Part shown: one piece after another, positions 16,098 through 24,942 of the stretch
Numbering within the stretch: the stretch's first letter is position 1
How the letters are laid out: the number at the start of each line of letters is the position of its first letter
NCBI GenBank assembly: GCA_013215385.1
Contig: JABSOY010000013.1
Span: 62,001 to 126,000 of the forward strand
DNA: 64,000 bases
Reading direction: 5' to 3'
From: Colwellia sp.
Lineage (GTDB): Bacteria; Pseudomonadota; Gammaproteobacteria; Enterobacterales; Alteromonadaceae
Program-made: the position numbers and the translations under genes
The notes under the pieces: model-generated
What the model saw: the letters and a program-made list of their open reading frames with translations, nothing else
Told to the model about the DNA's origin: nothing
The model's database searches: none

Positions 16098-17435
16098 TTA
16101 CAACAAGATTGCAAGTTTTTGTTTAGGTTGTAAAAAACTATTGCTTGATATCTTATTCCAACGAATAATGTCTTGAACTCGCACCTTGTATTTTTGACTA
16201 ATATCCCATAAATTATCACCACTTCTTACGGTATGAATAAGTTTCTTTTTATTCGTTTTAGCGAGTTGCCATGGCAGCGAATCATTTTTAGTTAATGGCA
16301 CAATTAACCATTGGCCAATCCTAATGATATCTGAACTCAGCTGGTTAGTTTTTTTAATGCTTGTGACATCAATAACATATTGGTTAGCTATTTTTCCTAA
16401 GCTATCACCTGCTTTCACTTGGTATCTATCCCACTGTAACCATTGTTTTTTATGCGTGCTGGTCAGCTTATTTTTAAAAGAGTCGGCAACCGCTGCAGGT
16501 AACAACATCTGATAAGGTTTATTGGGGGCCGTTGCCCAGCGGTTTAAACCAGGGTTTAGTCGCAATAATTTATGAACATCAATATTGGCCCACTGCGCGG
16601 CTAATGTTAGATCAAGCTGACTGTCAATGTTAACAAGCTCTATTGCGGGGCTATTCTGTATTGGCGTAAAGGTGTAATTAAGTTCAGCTGAACGCTTCAA
16701 AATATCAGCAATGGCGAGTAATTTTGGTACAAAATCGGAAGTTTCAGCCGGTAATTTCAGTGACCAAAAATCGCTCGGTAAATTCGCTTTTTTATTTTTC
16801 TTGATTGCTCTGCCAACACGGCCTTCTCCAGAGTTAAAAGCGGCAATCGCATTAAGCCAATCTTGCCCTAAGGTACGATGAAAAAATTCAAAGTAATCAA
16901 GCGCTGCTCGAGTAGACTCAACAACATCTCGTCGACCTTCGTACCACCAGTTTTTATCTAAGTTAAAGCGTTCAGCGGCAACAGGCGTAAATTGCCAAAG
17001 CCCGACAGCGCTTTTATTTGATAAACCATGAGGTAAATAAGAACTTTCTACAATGGGTAATAACGCAAGCTCAACCGGCATATTACGTTTCTCAAGTTCT
17101 TCGACAATATAAAGTAAAAATGGCTCAGCTCGCTTCGAAATGGTCACCATAAAATTAGGGTGGCTTAAATAGTATTTTCGCCATTTTTCGACTTGAGCAT
17201 TATCAGGAACGGCTATAGTCAATTGACTACGGATACGTTGCCATACATCGTCATGCTCAAAAGGCTGTTTGGCAATTATAATTTCTGTCGACTTTTGTCT
17301 TACTTCAAAGTCCTTTAATAAAGCACTTTCTTCTTGCTCTGTTGGCACTACTGGTTGATTGGCCGGGGATAGTTCAGGGGTTTGCTGACAAGCGGTCAAG
17401 CAAAGCAAAATAATTAATAGCGCACTTTTTTTCAT
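16098..17435 (-). CDS. mltD: Membrane-bound lytic murein transglycosylase D
   Basis: 445-residue lipoprotein; lipobox LTAC with C16. The SLT domain has the catalytic glutamate in VESSYLPHGLSNKSAVGLWQ and the AIAAFNSGEGRVGRAI motif that marks the MltD subfamily. Two LysM repeats follow at about 340-385 (YQVKAGDSLGKIANQY) and 402-445 (HTVRSGDNLWDISQKY), which bind peptidoglycan. MltD cleaves glycan strands to 1,6-anhydro ends from the outer membrane. It lies downstream of an esterase, an M56-M23 protein and BlaI, all on the minus strand; the 80-base gap to the esterase allows but does not prove co-transcription. Confidence 0.95.
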   Translation of the reverse strand: MKKSALLIILLCLTACQQTPELSPANQPVVPTEQEESALLKDFEVRQKSTEIIIAKQPFEHDDVWQRIRSQLTIAVPDNAQVEKWRKYYLSHPNFMVTISKRAEPFLLYIVEELEKRNMPVELALLPIVESSYLPHGLSNKSAVGLWQFTPVAAERFNLDKNWWYEGRRDVVESTRAALDYFEFFHRTLGQDWLNAIAAFNSGEGRVGRAIKKNKKANLPSDFWSLKLPAETSDFVPKLLAIADILKRSAELNYTFTPIQNSPAIELVNIDSQLDLTLAAQWANIDVHKLLRLNPGLNRWATAPNKPYQMLLPAAVADSFKNKLTSTHKKQWLQWDRYQVKAGDSLGKIANQYVIDVTSIKKTNQLSSDIIRIGQWLIVPLTKNDSLPWQLAKTNKKKLIHTVRSGDNLWDISQKYKVRVQDIIRWNKISSNSFLQPKQKLAILL

Positions 17436-17515
17436 ATTTTAATTCGATATTTTATTTATTAATAAATGTTATAAGCAAAGTAATTTACTTGGTGACAGAC
17501 AATATTTAAGGATTT

Positions 17516-18370
17516 TTATTTTCCTAAAATCCAATGCAGACCTTGGATTACAGTTGTGGGAAATGCCGTTTGGTGGTTAGCTTCAGAGATGATAAGTATT
17601 TTTGCTTTTAAATTAGGTTGTCGCCAGTTTAACATTTTTTTATAAAACCTTTTTGCGTCATTAACCATTTCATATAAACTTTCCAGATCTTTGCTTTCAC
17701 GTTCACCAATCGAGATAAAAACATTGGCATTTATTTGGGTAACTTTTTTGGCAACCTCCGCTTCTAAACGGAATATAACCTGATTATCAAACCAGTACGA
17801 TGGGCTACCCAGTATATAGTTCTTAAATAAATGCGGTTTAGTTAATGATACATAACTGCCAAACAAGCCACCGAGGGAATTACCAATAAAAGTGCGATTG
17901 TTAATATCTGTTCGGTAGTTTTTCGAGATGTATTTAAAAATAATATTTTCAATAAACTCCATATGTTGTTGCGCTCCGCCCGTTTGTTGCTGCCAGGCGT
18001 TACTTAAGGTCGGCGTATAATCACGAACGCGACTATTATCGCGCTTTGATCCCTTAGCATATGAAATACCGACAATAATCGCTTCTGCCATTTTATTAGC
18101 GTTCATCGGGTAGCGTGTTGCACCAGAGACAAGTTGGAATGCATAGTTGGCATCAGTCAAATAGATCACTGGGTATCTTCTGTCTTTGTTCTTTTCATAA
18201 GATTTTGGCAATTTAATAAATATTGGATAGGTACGTTTGCTAATAGGGTCTATTAGTTCAGTCACTAAACTTCTTGGTATGTAAAATGGTTTATCGCCGC
18301 TCTTAACCGCGAAAACTTGTTGCGAGCAACACATATTAAAGACGAGTAAAATCAATAGTAAATATTTCAA
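17516..18370 (-). CDS. Secreted esterase, esterase D/IroE-like alpha/beta hydrolase
   Basis: 284 residues with a signal peptide (MKYLLLILLVFNMCCSQQVFA). The nucleophile elbow GNSLGG places the serine at S165, and H266 in SEANHQTAFP is the probable catalytic histidine. VIYLTDANYAF and DYTPTLSNAW fit the putative-esterase family (PF00756), which includes siderophore and S-formylglutathione esterases. The gene starts 49 bases after the M56-M23 gene ends, likely one operon, so a wall-related or antibiotic-related ester is conceivable; that is inferred only from context. Confidence 0.8.
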   Translation of the reverse strand: MKYLLLILLVFNMCCSQQVFAVKSGDKPFYIPRSLVTELIDPISKRTYPIFIKLPKSYEKNKDRRYPVIYLTDANYAFQLVSGATRYPMNANKMAEAIIVGISYAKGSKRDNSRVRDYTPTLSNAWQQQTGGAQQHMEFIENIIFKYISKNYRTDINNRTFIGNSLGGLFGSYVSLTKPHLFKNYILGSPSYWFDNQVIFRLEAEVAKKVTQINANVFISIGERESKDLESLYEMVNDAKRFYKKMLNWRQPNLKAKILIISEANHQTAFPTTVIQGLHWILGK

Positions 18371-18419
18371 TGAATATTCCTTCGGTATAATTTTAGGGGA
18401 GAAGTAATGAGCGTTTAAT

Positions 18420-19844
18420 TTATTGCTCTACATCCAAATAAATGCTGGGATCAACGTGATCACCGTCTTGCAGTATTTCAAAGTGCAAGTGAGGTCCGGT
18501 TACTCGGCCTGTTGAGCCAACAGTTCCTAACTTTTGTCCGGCAGTTATCCATTGGCCTGCTTTTACGTTAAAACTATCAAGATGAGCATAAAGGTTATGT
18601 TTGTTATCTTGTTGTTCAATCAAAACGACCTTGCCATAATTTTTGTGCAGACTGGTACTATCAGCAATAGTGACACGGCCACTAAAACTAGCAATTACAT
18701 CGGTCCCCTGTGCGGCGGCGAAATCAATTCCCTTATGAGCTTTGCGTCCTCGAAAATCATTCACCTCATTGTAACCAGAAGAAACTCTTGCGTTTAATAC
18801 CGGCAGCATTCCCAAGCTATCACTTGGATAAATGTTTTGCTGATAAACCGCTGACTTTGCTGTTAACGCAAACAGTATAAAAAATGAGGAGGTCAGTAAT
18901 ATTACCAGCCAATAACCTAAGCCATATACTTTAGGTTGCTGAGCCGACATTGCCATACGTATCCGGCTTGCAAAGTCTTCTTTATTTAAACTTGTACCTG
19001 AAAAACAGGTCGTTATTACACTATTTATACTGTTGGTCGTTAATTTAATGCTAGCGATTAATGACTGTGCATAATGCCGTTTAGACTCAGGGTGTGCCGA
19101 TAACACGGCGGCATCACAGTTTAACTCCATAGTTTGCATGAAGCGTTTTTCAAAGAAACGAATTAAAGGATTAAACCAAAAGAGTGCCGAGCAAAACCTA
19201 AAGATAATTACAGCTCTGGGATCATGTCTTTCTATGTGCATAAGTTCATGCTCTATTAATAAAAATCTTTGCTGTGCAGGCATGCTCATAACATGTTTCG
19301 GTAACAATATTTTCATTTTGAAAAAACCATAAACAAATGGAGAAATAGCCTGTTCCGTTATATATACGTCAATATTTTTGGCTTTTATTATCATTTGCTG
19401 CGGTTGACTAAATAGCCCAAATTGTATTGCAGGCTCATTTTGCAAGATAAACTTTTTTACTCTAAAAGAGGACAAACTAAAGCGAAGAAGTGAATAAACG
19501 CAGCCAGTAAGTAAAGCGGTTGCAAGAATAGTACAAAAAAATTGTGATGCTGTTTGGCTGGCAACCTGATTCACCAAGGAGTTGGTCTGAACAACTAAAC
19601 TATGCTGTGAATTAAATACGGCACTTTTTAATTTATCAGGAATTAAGTCATTAACAATGTAAAAAGAAAAAGGTAATAACGGGGCTAAAGTTACTATCAG
19701 CAAAGCCTGCCAGAAAACAGACCACTTCGCCAGCTCAGGTAAAAATCGAATCGCAGCCGACGCCAAACCGTATAACAAAAAGCTCCAAGCGATAAACATT
19801 AATACCTGCAATAACAGGGCATTGGTCATATCTTGATAGTCCAT
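18420..19844 (-). CDS. M56 (BlaR1-type) membrane metallopeptidase fused to an M23 endopeptidase
   Basis: 474 residues. The N-terminal half has membrane segments at about 10-35, 45-63 and 100-122 and the M56 zinc motif HELMH at 199-203, as in BlaR1/MecR1 signal transducers. After a further membrane helix (about 310-330), where BlaR1 normally carries a penicillin-binding sensor, there is an M23 domain with all ligands: H370 and D374 in HKGIDF, H421 in YAHLD, and H452/H454 in GPHLHF. The product may sense and cut peptidoglycan in the periplasm while its cytosolic M56 site acts on the adjacent BlaI-type repressor. One base separates it from that gene's stop codon, so the two are translationally coupled. 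Confidence 0.85.
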   Translation of the reverse strand: MDYQDMTNALLLQVLMFIAWSFLLYGLASAAIRFLPELAKWSVFWQALLIVTLAPLLPFSFYIVNDLIPDKLKSAVFNSQHSLVVQTNSLVNQVASQTASQFFCTILATALLTGCVYSLLRFSLSSFRVKKFILQNEPAIQFGLFSQPQQMIIKAKNIDVYITEQAISPFVYGFFKMKILLPKHVMSMPAQQRFLLIEHELMHIERHDPRAVIIFRFCSALFWFNPLIRFFEKRFMQTMELNCDAAVLSAHPESKRHYAQSLIASIKLTTNSINSVITTCFSGTSLNKEDFASRIRMAMSAQQPKVYGLGYWLVILLTSSFFILFALTAKSAVYQQNIYPSDSLGMLPVLNARVSSGYNEVNDFRGRKAHKGIDFAAAQGTDVIASFSGRVTIADSTSLHKNYGKVVLIEQQDNKHNLYAHLDSFNVKAGQWITAGQKLGTVGSTGRVTGPHLHFEILQDGDHVDPSIYLDVEQ

Positions 19845-19845
19845 G

Positions 19846-20229
19846 TTATTGCTCTTCTTTGCCTGTTTGTTTATCTAAATCAACCAATAATTTTTCGAGT
19901 TCTGTTATTTCACTTTCATCGATTAATCGGCTGTCGGTAAACATTGCTACTGGCAGAGGTCCATCTATTTCAAAGATTCGCTTGGCAAAGTCTTGTGCAA
20001 AAGCGGCTAAGGTTTTTATTTTATCTAACCGGGCACAATAAATTTTTTTATTACCTTTAAACGCCATCGTTACAAAGTCTTTTTCTCCCATTCTTTCCAA
20101 TGTTTTTCTAGTCGATGAATAGCTCCAATCAAATAGTTCTTGTATTTCGTCGTGTAGCTCACGAGCAGTACGAGGCTGTTGACGCCATAACAGTTTTAAT
20201 ATTTCCAATTCAGGGATTGTTGGTTTCAT
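19846..20229 (-). CDS. BlaI/MecI/CopY-family transcriptional repressor
   Basis: 127-residue winged-helix protein: TIPELEILKLLWRQQPRTAR, ELFDWSYSSTRKTLERMGEK and the beta wing with FKGNKKIYCARL match the PF03965 family. The C-terminal dimerisation part (FAQDFAKRIFEIDGPLPVAM) is present. BlaI proteins bind palindromes and are released when cut by their M56 partner, which is the next gene. Two near-identical palindromes sit 34-82 bases upstream of its start. The presence of an M23 domain in the partner suggests that wall state, not necessarily a beta-lactam, is the signal. Confidence 0.9.
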   Translation of the reverse strand: MKPTIPELEILKLLWRQQPRTARELHDEIQELFDWSYSSTRKTLERMGEKDFVTMAFKGNKKIYCARLDKIKTLAAFAQDFAKRIFEIDGPLPVAMFTDSRLIDESEITELEKLLVDLDKQTGKEEQ

Positions 20230-20262
20230 GTTAGTAACTTTAATTTGATAGTACGTTTATGA

Positions 20263-20278
20263 TGCGACATTGGTCGCA
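20263..20278. promoter_or_regulatory. Probable BlaI operator 1
   Basis: TGCGACATTGGTCGCA, a perfect 6-4-6 palindrome about 35 bases upstream of the repressor start. A second copy with one mismatch lies 33 bases further, about three helical turns, which suggests cooperative dimer binding. Confidence 0.65.
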
Positions 20279-20295
20279 GACAGTCAACCTAAAAG

Positions 20296-20311
20296 TGCGT
20301 CATTTGTCGCA
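20296..20311. promoter_or_regulatory. Probable BlaI operator 2
   Basis: TGCGTCATTTGTCGCA; differs from the first copy at two positions, only one of which breaks a pair in the palindrome. Same orientation and phase. Confidence 0.6.
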
Positions 20312-20647
20312 GGTAGTAAGTCTAAGTGTTTTTTTACTCGACTAATAAGGTGAGGTGACTATAAATTTAATCCGTTAAGTTAGCTCTCGATAAAGCGAGA
20401 GTAGCATTACGTAGACCGGTAACTCTGTACGCAGGGCGGTTAAAATATCATCTTAATTTGAACTTTGCAGGAGTGGGAAATATCTGATTTATGATCAAAC
20501 CTATACTAAGCTTAACAGAACTAAATTTATGAATTGGTATGTCTTTGGGCTAAGGTACTGATTTAAAAAACAGAATTAATGGAATGTATTGCTGAATTAG
20601 TCTCTTAAAAAAGTTATTTTTATTGTAATTAAAAGGTGGAGAATAAA
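20312..20647. other. Intergenic region between divergent genes
   Basis: About 335 bases between the second BlaI operator and the VOC gene. No gene and no strong hairpin. The ribosome site AAGGTGGAG (20633-20641) of the VOC gene lies at its end. Confidence 0.35.
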
Positions 20648-21019
20648 ATGGAATTAGGTGCGTTTTCAGTAAGTTTATCGGTTAAAAACATCGAAGAGTC
20701 AAAGGTGTTTTATCAAAAACTAGGCTTCGAAATGGTCGGCGGAGAGCAATCGCAAAATTGGTTAATAGTTCGAAACGGCGATCATACCATTGGTTTATTC
20801 CAAGGTATGTTTGCAGGTAATATAATGACATTCAACCCTGGCTGGGATAAAGACTGTAAAACACTCGAGTCGTTTACCGATATAAGAGAGCTTTTAAAAG
20901 CGTTTGAAGCACAGGGTGTTAATATAATACAAAAGTCGATTAATGGTGAAACGGGGCCGGCAAGTTTGTCTATTCAAGACCCTGATGGTAATGCGATTCT
21001 CATTGATCAGCATGTGTAA
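20648..21019 (+). CDS. VOC (glyoxalase/bleomycin resistance) family protein
   Basis: 123 residues from ATG 20648, chosen over GTG 20636 because the AAGGTGGAG ribosome site lies just before it. The paired beta-alpha-beta-beta-beta units are clear: SVSLSVKNIEESKVFYQKLG, then WLIVRNGDHTIGLFQG, and SIQDPDGNAILID near the end. Metal ligands are not all conserved, so it may not be an isomerase; the substrate is unknown. The AraC regulator begins 67 bases downstream on the same strand and may be co-regulated. Confidence 0.85.
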   Translation: MELGAFSVSLSVKNIEESKVFYQKLGFEMVGGEQSQNWLIVRNGDHTIGLFQGMFAGNIMTFNPGWDKDCKTLESFTDIRELLKAFEAQGVNIIQKSINGETGPASLSIQDPDGNAILIDQHV

Positions 21020-21086
21020 ATAGCATTAACACGGCAATTAAAACGCAACGGATAAAACGGTTCTTGGTCTGTATCTATAGGAAGTT

Positions 21087-21893
21087 ATGGTAAACCTGCT
21101 AAGTACAATTAAAAATATAATCAAGGAAAAGCGTGATCTGCCATTTTCTGTGTATTATTCAATCAAAGAGCAAAAGCTGTTAAATGTGCCTATTGTAAAA
21201 CCATTATTAATTATTGTCCTTAATGGTGATAAAAAGCTAGGTAAGGATAATGAATTAATTTGTCATGCTGGTGATTTTATCTTTTTATCTACTAGCCCTA
21301 CGATAAATATGCGCAATATACCAAAAGATAACGAATATTTTGCCTTGTTAATCGAGTTTGATTATCAAGACTTTACTGGCATGGCAATCAGTGCATCCAA
21401 TAAACAAGATTATTGTCTTGGTAAAACAACCGCTACTTTGGAGAAGTGTTTACAGCAATTCGTTGAAAGCTCTTTATGGGCTCCCGAACAACTGTGGCCT
21501 TTACGCAAAAGAGAAATTATAGAGTTACTCTGCCACATGGGTCATAAAGAAATACTATCTATGGTCGGAAACCCGAAAGTAGGGCATAGGTTGCATGATA
21601 TGTTCTGTGAACAGGATTTTCATCAGTTAACCATTGAAAATATTTGTGAGCAACTAGCAATGAGTGAATCTACGCTGCGTCGAAAACTCAGGGCAGAAGG
21701 CACAAGTGTGCAAGAGATTAAGGATCAAGCAAGGCTGGGTTTAGGTTTACATTTATTGCAAACAACAGATAATCCGATTGCTCTGATTGCTCAAATATGT
21801 GGTTACCAGTCTCAATCAAGATTCACCGATCGTTTTAAAAGACGATTTGGTTTAACTCCTTCTGAACTTCGAAAAACTAAAATGGCGGATTAG
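21087..21893 (+). CDS. AraC-family transcriptional regulator
   Basis: 268 residues. The N-terminal about 170 residues look like a cupin-type sensing domain (IVLNGDKKLGKDNELICHAG, GDFIFLSTSPTINMRNIP). The C-terminal HTH_18 domain has both helix-turn-helix units: IENICEQLAMSESTLRRKLR and IALIAQICGYQSQSRFTDRF, ending RRFGLTPSELRK. The layout resembles the GadX/YqhC group. It sits between the VOC gene and the PEBP gene, which are candidate targets. Confidence 0.88.
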   Translation: MVNLLSTIKNIIKEKRDLPFSVYYSIKEQKLLNVPIVKPLLIIVLNGDKKLGKDNELICHAGDFIFLSTSPTINMRNIPKDNEYFALLIEFDYQDFTGMAISASNKQDYCLGKTTATLEKCLQQFVESSLWAPEQLWPLRKREIIELLCHMGHKEILSMVGNPKVGHRLHDMFCEQDFHQLTIENICEQLAMSESTLRRKLRAEGTSVQEIKDQARLGLGLHLLQTTDNPIALIAQICGYQSQSRFTDRFKRRFGLTPSELRKTKMAD

Positions 21894-21981
21894 GGCGAAA
21901 GTGTGACTGTTTTGAGACTATTTAAGCTGAAATTAAAGGCTATTATAGTCTTAAATCAAATAGCGAATAACAAGGATTATT

Positions 21982-22544
21982 ATGCGTCATACACTTAAGT
22001 TTTTTTCAGTTTTATCATTCAGCCTTTCAGCATCTGTATTTGCTGGCGCTCTTACTTTATCTAGTCAGGATATTGCTCAAGGAGAATTTATGCCTAAAGC
22101 CCATGAGTTCAACGGCTTTGGCTGCACCGGAGGAGATTTGTCACCACACCTTAAATGGACTAACGCGCCAAAAGGTACAAAAAGTTTTGCAATAACAGCC
22201 TATGATCCCGACGCTCCTACTGGTACTGGTAGTGGTTGGTGGCATTGGCAATTAGTAAACATACCAATGACTGTGTCGGAATTACCTACTGGCGCAGGCA
22301 ATACAAAAAACAATAAGGCACCAATAGGTAGTACTCAAATAAATAATGATTACGGTAGCCAAGGTTTTGGTGGCGCTTGCCCACCACAAGGTCATGGTGT
22401 ACATCACTATCGCTTTACCATACATGCACTTTCTGTAGAAAAACTCGACTTACCAGCAGATGCATCGGCGCATTAGCGGGTTACATGATCAATGGACATA
22501 CCATAGAATCAAGTACCCTTGAGTCTTTGTACAAGCGTGACTAG
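21982..22544 (+). pseudogene. YbhB/YbcL-type PEBP protein with late frameshift
   Basis: A secreted PEBP-family (Raf-kinase-inhibitor-like) protein: signal peptide to about residue 21, then LSPHLKWTNAPKGTKSFAIT, YDPDAPTGTGSGWWHWQLVN, GFGGACPPQGHGVHHYRFTI. The frame stops at 22476 after DLPADASAH. In the next frame the expected ending appears at once (LAGYMINGHTIESSTLESLY to TAG 22542), so one base is missing near 22465-22470. Without the last strand the fold would probably be unstable. It is either a recent pseudogene or a sequencing error. Confidence 0.75.
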
Positions 22545-22715
22545 CCTAATTAAGGTGTTAAAAGGATAAAACATCTTTAAATCTGTTATTGTTTTTCACC
22601 TTAATGACTGCACCTGTCATCTCTATATCTGCACGCCTTGTCGTAATTAACGCACTTCCCTAGAAATTTGTTATACCTTGTAAGAGAATTATAGAATTTA
22701 ATTTTAAGTGAAATA
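22545..22715. other. Intergenic with an inverted repeat
   Basis: ATTAAGGTG at about 22549 and CACCTTAAT at about 22597 form a nine-base inverted repeat with a loop of some 40 bases; possibly a terminator for the PEBP gene. The kinase promoter must lie downstream. Confidence 0.4.
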
Positions 22716-23831
22716 ATGGCAGTAAATAAAGATAACAATATTTTAGGGCTAGGCGAACAAGCTTTTTCAAAGCAAAGTCATCAATTTTGGATATTACAAA
22801 TTGCCGGCTGGCTAGGTTATTCAGTGGTGGTCTTTTTAGCCATTATTCGTCCGCAAATCGGCCAAGAATCCTTTAATCTTTCAGGGCAACTGCTAAATCT
22901 CGTGTTAGAGACCTTTAGTGGTTTTGTTTTATCTTATCTACAATGGCTGCTTATTCGACGTATTGTTCACCTACCTTTAAATAAAACCCTGTTTTATAGT
23001 TTTTTGTCAGCGGCAACTTTGGGCATTATTTTTAATGTCATCAAGCTCAGTACCTACAAAGTTATTATTTACCAACAGCAATGGAATGAAGCATGGGACA
23101 TGTTGGAATTTGGTGGTTGGTTATTATTTTCATTAACCACCATGTTTGTTTGGACATCAATATTTTTTATTATGCTTTATAATACTAAGTTGCAAAAAGA
23201 GCATGAAATGCTACTTAGAGCACAAACGGCTGCAAAAGATGCGCAATTACAAATGTTACGATATCAACTTAATCCACACTTTATGTTTAATACTATGAAT
23301 GCTATTTCAACACTCATTTATAAAAATGAGAATGAAAAAGCTAATGAGATGCTCGACAAACTTTGTGAGTTTTTTCGTTACTCTTTAGACAAAAATGATA
23401 AAAGTAAAACGACTTTAAGCAAAGAACTCGAACTACTCGACATCTACCTGTCTATTGAAAAGGTCAGGTTTGGCTCTCGTTTAACGGTAGACATCGATAT
23501 TTGTGATAATGCCATTAATTGTCAGGTGCCTAGTATGTTGTTACAACCTTTGGTGGAAAACTCGATTAAATATGCCATAGAGCTGCGCAAGCAAGGTGGC
23601 ATCATTCAAATTACCGCCAGAAAAATAGCCGATAGATTGTTGTTAAACGTTATTGATAATGGGCAAGAAATTACACAGAAAGTGAGTGATGGCTTCGGTA
23701 TAGGGATGAGTAATACTAAAGCTCGCTTAGATGCTATGTTTAACGGTGATTATAAAATAGATATCTCAGAGGGCGACGATGGTACAACCGTTTCGATTTC
23801 CATTCCTTTCGAGAAGCTGGCTCAGCAATGA
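22716..23831 (+). CDS. LytS/YehU-type sensor histidine kinase
   Basis: 371 residues with four to five N-terminal membrane helices (about 25-47, 60-82, 92-112, 132-157) and no large periplasmic domain. The His_kinase (PF06580) box RYQLNPHFMFNTMNAISTL has the phospho-histidine at H188, and the ATP lobe has LLQPLVENSIKYA and DGFGIGMSNTKARL. The response-regulator gene overlaps the end by four bases (ATGA), so the two form one operon and signalling pair. The signal is unknown; the beta-glucan locus begins 260 bases after the pair. Confidence 0.92.
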   Translation: MAVNKDNNILGLGEQAFSKQSHQFWILQIAGWLGYSVVVFLAIIRPQIGQESFNLSGQLLNLVLETFSGFVLSYLQWLLIRRIVHLPLNKTLFYSFLSAATLGIIFNVIKLSTYKVIIYQQQWNEAWDMLEFGGWLLFSLTTMFVWTSIFFIMLYNTKLQKEHEMLLRAQTAAKDAQLQMLRYQLNPHFMFNTMNAISTLIYKNENEKANEMLDKLCEFFRYSLDKNDKSKTTLSKELELLDIYLSIEKVRFGSRLTVDIDICDNAINCQVPSMLLQPLVENSIKYAIELRKQGGIIQITARKIADRLLLNVIDNGQEITQKVSDGFGIGMSNTKARLDAMFNGDYKIDISEGDDGTTVSISIPFEKLAQQ

Positions 23832-24673
23832 ATAGTATCGAACCTTTAAATAAGCCACTTACCGCAATTATTGTTGATGATGAACCGCTTGCTTTAGAAG
23901 GGTTGCGGCTGAGATTAGCAAAAATTCCTGAAATACAGGTTATTGCCGAGGCGAGTGATGGCGACCAAGCTATCCAATTATGCCAAGAACACAGTCCTGA
24001 CGTGCTATTTCTTGATTTACGCTTGCCTGGATTAAGTGGTATAGAAGTTGTGCAAGCACTGCAGTCAGATGTGTTACCTATGATTGTTTTTGTCAGTGCC
24101 TATGGAGAATATGCGCTTGATGCCTTTGAATTAAATGCAATCGACTATGTACTAAAACCGGCAAATTTAGGCAGGTTAAAACAAACAGTTGCACGTATTA
24201 TTCAGCGTTACTCTCCTAAAAATTCAGCTAAAGAGAAGTTTAAATTACTAAAAGCCTTGGGTGAAACATCCGGCCTTGCTGTTACTGAACTTGAAGATTG
24301 GCTAGACTCTGGCCTTCCCTTGCCTAGCCCTTATCAACGAGAGTTGGTGATAAAAAACAGCGACCATGAAAAAGTATTCTTACCGGTTATCGATATTCGT
24401 TGGATTGATGCAGCAGGCGATTACATGTGTGTACACACCAATGAAGAAACTCATGTTGTGCGTATTACCATGAAGAAACTTGTCGACTTATTAGACCCAA
24501 GCATATTTACCCGTATACATAAATCGACACTAGTGAATATAAACTGTATTAGAAGTGTCCGTCCGATGCGAAATAGTGAAAGCATTTTAGAATTGGGCAA
24601 TGAAATTCAGCTTAAAGTCAGTCGAAATTACAGCTCGACAATTCAACAAATAGTTGAATCTAAGCAGCTGTAA
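23828..24673 (+). CDS. LytTR-family response regulator
   Basis: 281 residues: receiver domain 12-125 with acidic pair DDE at 17-19, phospho-aspartate D63 in LFLDLRLPG and K110 in YVLKPANLG; then a linker and LytTR DNA-binding domain at about 175-275 (IRWIDAAGDYMCVHTNEETH, FTRIHKSTLVN). It is the partner of the LytS-like kinase just upstream. Such pairs often control one or two neighbouring transporter or polymer genes. The GH16 gene downstream is a candidate target. Confidence 0.93.
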   Translation: MNSIEPLNKPLTAIIVDDEPLALEGLRLRLAKIPEIQVIAEASDGDQAIQLCQEHSPDVLFLDLRLPGLSGIEVVQALQSDVLPMIVFVSAYGEYALDAFELNAIDYVLKPANLGRLKQTVARIIQRYSPKNSAKEKFKLLKALGETSGLAVTELEDWLDSGLPLPSPYQRELVIKNSDHEKVFLPVIDIRWIDAAGDYMCVHTNEETHVVRITMKKLVDLLDPSIFTRIHKSTLVNINCIRSVRPMRNSESILELGNEIQLKVSRNYSSTIQQIVESKQL

Positions 24674-24942
24674 CTTGTTATCTTATTTTTATAACGCTTC
24701 ACCTCAACATTCTCTTAAATTACGCCATTGACTCACGCACTAACCGCTATGCCGCATTTGAATTGTAACTAAATGTAGTTTGAAACAGTATGATTTTGGG
24801 GGGAGTATAAACCTTTACAAAAAGTAACGGTTGTACTGCCGAAATATGATGAAATTTAATCCATGTAATTAATTCAAAAAAAATAAATAAAACAACATGG
24901 TTTCTTTGTCATTGCAAAATAGTTAGGTATATGGGAATAATT
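24674..24942. other. Upstream region of the beta-glucan locus
   Basis: Contains a G-run at about 24797 and an AT-rich stretch before the GH16 start. No clear operator of the GGAACGTTCC type and no convincing repeat pair was found. Confidence 0.3.

Noticed and set aside
18420..20229. Beta-lactam resistance regulation by BlaR1/BlaI
   Set aside because: The penicillin-sensing domain is absent and replaced by M23, and no beta-lactamase gene is next to it.
24790..24930. Operator palindrome before the GH16 gene (AGTAACGGTTGTACT)
   Set aside because: Only the four outer bases pair and no second copy exists in the locus.
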